Assembly: GCA_020639075.1 (NCBI GenBank)
Contig: JACKHI010000001.1
Span: forward strand, 1,922,001 to 1,986,000
Source: Phycisphaerales bacterium
Lineage (GTDB): Bacteria; Planctomycetota; Phycisphaerae; UBA1845; UTPLA1
Direction: 5' to 3'
DNA: 64,000 bases
Positions 60,039 through 64,000 of the stretch are shown piece by piece; the stretch's first letter is position 1; each line of letters begins with the position of its first letter. Under the pieces are notes generated by a model that worked only from the letters and a program-made list of their open reading frames with translations, made no database searches and had not been told where the DNA came from. Both the position numbers and the translations under genes were made by a program.

Positions 60039-62777
60039 ATGTTCAATCCAACTCGCTCCCTGGATTTGCGATCGTTGTGCGCCGCGTTGGCGCTCATCAT
60101 CTCGGCGCCGCCGGCGTTGGCAGGCGCCAATCCATCTACGATTCCGTTCGGCGAAGCAACGGCGAATAGCCTCAAGTCGGCATTACGCGTCAGTGATCTG
60201 TCGCTTCAGCAGATCGACAATGCACCGACCCGCGCGGAGCGGGCGGATGTCGTATTTTCATTGGACGGTCAATCAGTCACATTGAGCGTCTATCCTCATT
60301 CGGTCAGGGCGCAGGACTTTCAGGTACTGGTCGATGACGGCAAGAACGGTCTGACTGCCATCGATCCCGGTCCGGCGCGGACGATCCGTGGGATCCTCAA
60401 GGAGTTTCCCGAGGCCGTCGTAACGGGCTCGATTACCGCGGCGGGAATGGATTTACGCATTCAGCTTCCGTCCGGCAAGGCGTACGGCCTGACGGCGGCG
60501 CGGCGTTACCTGCCGAGCGCGACGGCGGCAACGTACGCACTTTACGATCTGGAATCGAGCACGGAACGTGACGGGGCATGCGGAAGTCACTTTCAGCCGG
60601 GCGGCGGCCTCGGCGCGGCGGAAGAGAAGGGTCCAGGGGACTGCGAGCCGGTCGGTCCGTTCATTGCGCGCATCGGTTGTGATACCGAAGCGCCGTTTAT
60701 CGCGACGTTTCCCGGCACGACTGCGGAGAAGCTGGCAGCCGCAACGCAGTGGATCGAGGACAATGTCAACGAGATTAACGCCGTCGTTTACGAATTGCCC
60801 CCATTGAGCACGACGCATGTCATCGCACGAATCGTGCTCCGCACGGCGGCGAACGATATCTACGCGGACACAGCGAGCGGAAATACGGTATTGAGTCGAC
60901 TTCGCACAGAATGGCGCACAACGCAGGCGGACGCCGACGCCGAATTGGCGACGCTCTGGCTCGGCCGCAACCTGGACGGAAATATCGTCGGACTGGGCTC
61001 GCTGGGCGGAATCTGCTCTCCGTCGGGGTGCTGGGTCGAAAAACGATTCGGAAACCAGCGGCTGAACCTGCTCGCGCACGAGATCGGGCACAACTGGGGC
61101 ACATTCCACTGCGATCAGATGAACGGAACGAACGACATGTGTACGGTCTGCACATCGCCATGTCCGATCATGCGATCGATTCTCATATCGTGCAGCAATC
61201 CGGAATTCAGTCAGTGCTCGCTCGACGAAATACTCTCGCGACGCCCGGCGTTTGCGTGCATTGAAGACGTTGGCTTCGTCGCCCCGACGGTGCTGGACGG
61301 CACAACTGTACTGAACGACGGTGATCTCGTGACGCTGCCTGAGGCGCTCACGGGACAGACGAGCAGCAAGACGCTCCAAATCCGCAACAACCAGAACTGC
61401 ACACTTCCCATTCAAGTGCGCGTGACGAACGCGACAGCCCAATTCACTTTGTCGAATCCGCCGACGTCGATTCCGCCACTCGGAACGGTCCCGATCGTCG
61501 TGGAATTCAGCGCCACATTTGCGGGCGATTACACGGCCAATCTGGAAATCACGACGCAGGGAATCATGAGCGGCTATGATTTCAGTCTCGATCTGGAGGC
61601 GACTGCCGGTGTCGGAACAAACCTCCCCGGCGCAACGGGACTGCTGTGCCCATTGCCCTGGGCCACGACGCCGCAACCTGAAGAAGTGGATTTCCAATGG
61701 TCGCCGACGGACTTCGTCGAGAGTTTTCAGTTCCAGATTCTCAGTAGTACGGACCAGGTGCTTTACAACAAGACGGGCATTCGGGCGTATAGCGAACGCC
61801 CGATCGGTCTATCCGTGCCCGTCGGCCAGTCATATCTGTGGAAGGTGACGGCTCACAACGTCAACGGATCGACTCCCGTCGCATCGGGGTTCGTCGTCGA
61901 TCCGTCGGTCGCCGTTGCGGAACTCGACATTTCCTATCGGAACATTCCGATTGCAAACAACCCAACACTCAACCTGCCGCTGAATCCGATCGAATTCAGC
62001 TTCGACTTTGATATAAGCAATGACACGGCGGTTGAACTGAACGTTCTGAACGTCTTGCTTCCGGATAATTTCAGTGCGCGGTTTGTCAAGGAGTTCGGGT
62101 CCGGCACGGACGGATTCGGTAACGGAGAGTTGTCGGCGCGCGTCCGACCTTGCTCAGACATCACGCTGCGCATGTTCTCGACACTCGATCCCGGAGAACT
62201 CGGAGGCACGAATCCGATCATGGGTACGCTGGAATTCGATACCAACGATCCGGCGATTCCCCACTTTACGCTCAATCTCTGCTTCCGATGTGAACCGTTG
62301 TCATGCGTCGGCGACCCGTTCTCCGGCTGCGGCGTCGTCACTCATGTGACGCAGGGCGGCTGCTGGCATTTTGTCGCTGACTGCGGCACGGAATTCGGCA
62401 TTCGCAACTTCGGCAATTTCTCGATCGGCGATACGATCTGGGTTGCGGGCGCCGTCGATCCAGACGCCGTTTTCTGTTTCCCCCAGGTTCAGCTGCCGCA
62501 GATTCCCGATCCGCGTGTCGGTACCTGCATTACAGTCATCGGTGAACTGCTCGACGGAGACCCGTGCTTCGTCGAGCCTTGTCCGATGCGGCTCCGCACA
62601 GGGAGCGGCGTCGTCTACGACGTGGAAAACACCGTCGGATTCCAGACGGGCGATCGTGTGACGGTGACCGGAGGGTTCCAGCCGTATTACTCGATTTCGA
62701 GCAATCCGCAGGGGTTGATCTTCGGCAACACGATCGAGCGGGCCGCCGGATCCGGGCGATTTGAAACGGGTGGATGA
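60039..62777 (+). CDS. Large secreted reprolysin-like metalloprotease with choice-of-anchor-type domain
   Basis: 912 residues; ATG at 60039 with CGGAGG upstream. Signal peptide 1-28 (ALIISAPPALAGA). Peptidase domain about 195-400 with HEIGHNWGTFHC (H347, HExxHxxGxxH), close to M12B/M10-type metzincins and rich in cysteine afterwards (MCTVCTSPCPIM). From about 425 an ASPM-like beta domain (LTGQTSSKTLQIRNNQNCTLPI), then further beta-sandwich modules and a C-terminal Cys-rich repeat region. Extracellular. The frame opens back to 59925, but the ribosome site fixes the start. Third exported protease in the window. Confidence 0.88.
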   Translation: MFNPTRSLDLRSLCAALALIISAPPALAGANPSTIPFGEATANSLKSALRVSDLSLQQIDNAPTRAERADVVFSLDGQSVTLSVYPHSVRAQDFQVLVDDGKNGLTAIDPGPARTIRGILKEFPEAVVTGSITAAGMDLRIQLPSGKAYGLTAARRYLPSATAATYALYDLESSTERDGACGSHFQPGGGLGAAEEKGPGDCEPVGPFIARIGCDTEAPFIATFPGTTAEKLAAATQWIEDNVNEINAVVYELPPLSTTHVIARIVLRTAANDIYADTASGNTVLSRLRTEWRTTQADADAELATLWLGRNLDGNIVGLGSLGGICSPSGCWVEKRFGNQRLNLLAHEIGHNWGTFHCDQMNGTNDMCTVCTSPCPIMRSILISCSNPEFSQCSLDEILSRRPAFACIEDVGFVAPTVLDGTTVLNDGDLVTLPEALTGQTSSKTLQIRNNQNCTLPIQVRVTNATAQFTLSNPPTSIPPLGTVPIVVEFSATFAGDYTANLEITTQGIMSGYDFSLDLEATAGVGTNLPGATGLLCPLPWATTPQPEEVDFQWSPTDFVESFQFQILSSTDQVLYNKTGIRAYSERPIGLSVPVGQSYLWKVTAHNVNGSTPVASGFVVDPSVAVAELDISYRNIPIANNPTLNLPLNPIEFSFDFDISNDTAVELNVLNVLLPDNFSARFVKEFGSGTDGFGNGELSARVRPCSDITLRMFSTLDPGELGGTNPIMGTLEFDTNDPAIPHFTLNLCFRCEPLSCVGDPFSGCGVVTHVTQGGCWHFVADCGTEFGIRNFGNFSIGDTIWVAGAVDPDAVFCFPQVQLPQIPDPRVGTCITVIGELLDGDPCFVEPCPMRLRTGSGVVYDVENTVGFQTGDRVTVTGGFQPYYSISSNPQGLIFGNTIERAAGSGRFETGG

Positions 62778-62833
62778 TCATCCGAAGCCAGACTTCGCGA
62801 CTTCAGCTCGAAGTCGTTGAGTCGTAAACCACA

Positions 62834-62865
62834 GAGGGCGAGGCCAGTCGGCCTCGCCCTCTTCT
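62834..62865. terminator. Bidirectional intrinsic terminator
   Basis: Perfect 12-bp stem GAGGGCGAGGCC (62834-62845) / GGCCTCGCCCTC (62850-62861), loop AGTC, then TTCTT. It lies between convergent genes (60039-62777 forward and 62962-64000 reverse). Confidence 0.85.
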
Positions 62866-62961
62866 TGGATTAACTCGTGAAAACTCCTGCCTGATGATCC
62901 AGGCGCGACGGCATGGTCAATCGCCGCAATCTTCTTGCGAATTCGTCAACATCGTGATTTT

Positions 62962-64000
62962 CTACTGCGCCTTCTGTACCTGCACGCCCTCCTCGCGCTG
63001 ATCGAACAGCTGCTGTAGATACTGCGCGTTTCCGGTTTGAATCAGCGTGTTATCGCTGGAGATATTCGAGAAGTAATCGACCTGTTGCTGTCGCATCTGG
63101 CTACCGAATATGGCCCGCTGCATCTCTTTGGTCGGCGCCATGGCCAGCAATGTCGCCGTTGGATTTCGATAAAATGCGAAGTGGCCGCCCTCGTCCCGCG
63201 CGATCGCCGTTGCGCTGCCGGAGAGACCGTCGGCGGTGTACACACCGCGCAGGTCCGTCTCGCCCGTGCGGAAGCGATTCATCTCGCTGCCGATGACCTT
63301 GACGTGCACATCCCGCGCGCCGCTTCGATTCAGCGCATTCACGACACTGACACGGGCCCGCCCCGCATCCGCATCCTCCGTCACTTCCAGCGCCAACGGC
63401 GTGACGAGCACCAGCCCGCTGGCGACGCGATCGGCGCCGCGGCAAATTACGAGATAGGCGCCCTCGGCCGCGCGGCCCCCGCCGGTCACGTCCGCCGGCA
63501 ATTCCAGCGGGACGGCAAGCGACTGGTCGACAAATCGGCGCTCCGCATCCAGCTTTATCGTCTTTTCGACGAGTGGCCGCACACCGGCAAGGTTGACGCC
63601 GGCGATGTTGTTGAGGTTCTTTTCGGCGAGCGCCAGCTTCATCAGGTCGACGCGATAGACCTGCAGCACGACTTCGTCGACATTGCGATAGTCGATCCGC
63701 GCATACGGGAGTTCGTATTTCTCCGCGACGCTCGGCGCCCCCGCGACGCCGTCGGACTTCAGGGCTTTGGCCCATTGTTCAGACTCGTAGTATCCGTTGG
63801 CTGCAGGATGGAAGATCGTCACTTCGGGCAGGCGGATGAATTTCTGTTCGAAGAGCCGAACGGCCTCGGCGGCGTCGGAGAATTGGGTCTTGACCTGGTC
63901 GTAGTATTCGATCGCCTTGGCGGCATTGAGCTGTGCGTGGTAGATCTGCCCGGCGATGTAGAGCGCAAGCCACTTGTTCGGGCTCGGGCGTTCGATTCCC
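62962..64000 (-). CDS. Alpha-2-macroglobulin-like or MG-domain protein, 5' truncated by window edge
   Basis: Open on the minus strand from the window end to TAG 62962; 346 residues seen. The visible start is a TPR-like stretch (KWLALYIAGQIYHAQLNAAK, AIEYYDQVKTQFSDAAEAV). Then come beta-strand segments of the MG type: ARIDYRNVDEVVLQVYRVDL, VSVVNALNRSGARDVHVKV and GVYTADGLSGSATAIARDEG with FAFYRNP. This resembles the N-terminal half of bacterial alpha-2-macroglobulins, where MG domains follow an N-terminal region, but the order (TPR first) and the ending near FDQREEGVQVQKAQ are unusual. The GTG at 63822 is an internal codon, not the start. Confidence 0.6.
   Translation of the reverse strand, partial: GIERPSPNKWLALYIAGQIYHAQLNAAKAIEYYDQVKTQFSDAAEAVRLFEQKFIRLPEVTIFHPAANGYYESEQWAKALKSDGVAGAPSVAEKYELPYARIDYRNVDEVVLQVYRVDLMKLALAEKNLNNIAGVNLAGVRPLVEKTIKLDAERRFVDQSLAVPLELPADVTGGGRAAEGAYLVICRGADRVASGLVLVTPLALEVTEDADAGRARVSVVNALNRSGARDVHVKVIGSEMNRFRTGETDLRGVYTADGLSGSATAIARDEGGHFAFYRNPTATLLAMAPTKEMQRAIFGSQMRQQQVDYFSNISSDNTLIQTGNAQYLQQLFDQREEGVQVQKAQ

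Overview
The window looks like chromosome from a GC-rich planctomycete. The evidence is indirect but consistent: a PEP-CTERM sorting signal on a secreted metalloprotease (27478-29094), dockerin-like Asp/Asn-rich type repeats at the ends of two exported proteins (14799-15962, 29387-31048), a DUF1570-like lipoprotein, very long secreted proteins with reprolysin-like zinc sites, and many small palindromic repeats between genes. No rRNA is present and no convincing tRNA was found. Most of the window is ordinary chromosome; the accessory part is about 52.5-56.6 kb.

Layout. 0-7.4 kb: tail of an unknown gene, a PilT-like retraction ATPase, a small anchored protein, a PAS/PAS hybrid histidine kinase, a NeuC-type UDP-sugar 2-epimerase and a membrane-anchored TPR protein, the last five all on the minus strand. 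7.5-16 kb: aroA, a candidate structured RNA (8938-9068), a HEAT-repeat protein, a K/E/P-tailed secreted protein, truB and a calcium-loop repeat protein. 16-22.5 kb: peroxiredoxin, mntR and a divergent manganese-type ABC operon (lipoprotein, ATPase, two permeases). Both permeases carry a C-terminal DtxR/MntR-like domain, the most unusual architecture in the window. 22.8-33.8 kb: a processive GT2 synthase, an array of small hairpins, cydAB, two secreted proteases, and divergent katA/oxyR. 34-41 kb: a heavy-metal RND tripartite pump plus an ICMT-like membrane methyltransferase. 41.3-45.2 kb: tmRNA with an odd tag, cheV, an unknown protein and a receiver domain that has lost its phospho-acceptor Asp. 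45.7-52.5 kb: S9 peptidase, DUF1570-like lipoprotein, purB-pyrE and gdhA. 52.5-56.6 kb: long non-coding stretch, an unknown gene next to an XRE/ImmA-type regulator, small damaged or overlapping genes, and nests of palindromes around a small membrane protein. 56.8-64 kb: mlaE-mlaF-mlaD lipid transport operon, a large reprolysin-like secreted protein and the tail of an alpha-2-macroglobulin-like protein.

How genes work together. 16-33 kb is rich in redox and metal functions: 2-Cys peroxiredoxin, Mn import under MntR, cytochrome bd oxidase, catalase and OxyR. The mnt promoter has a -35 (17741-17746), a 17-bp spacer and an extended -10 (17764-17769) overlapped by an inverted repeat, a natural MntR site. 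The same extended -10 style (TGCTATAAT) appears before oxyR and the tmRNA. Several small repeat families sit just after stop codons, and one supplies the TAG stop codons of both oxyR and the RND pump gene.
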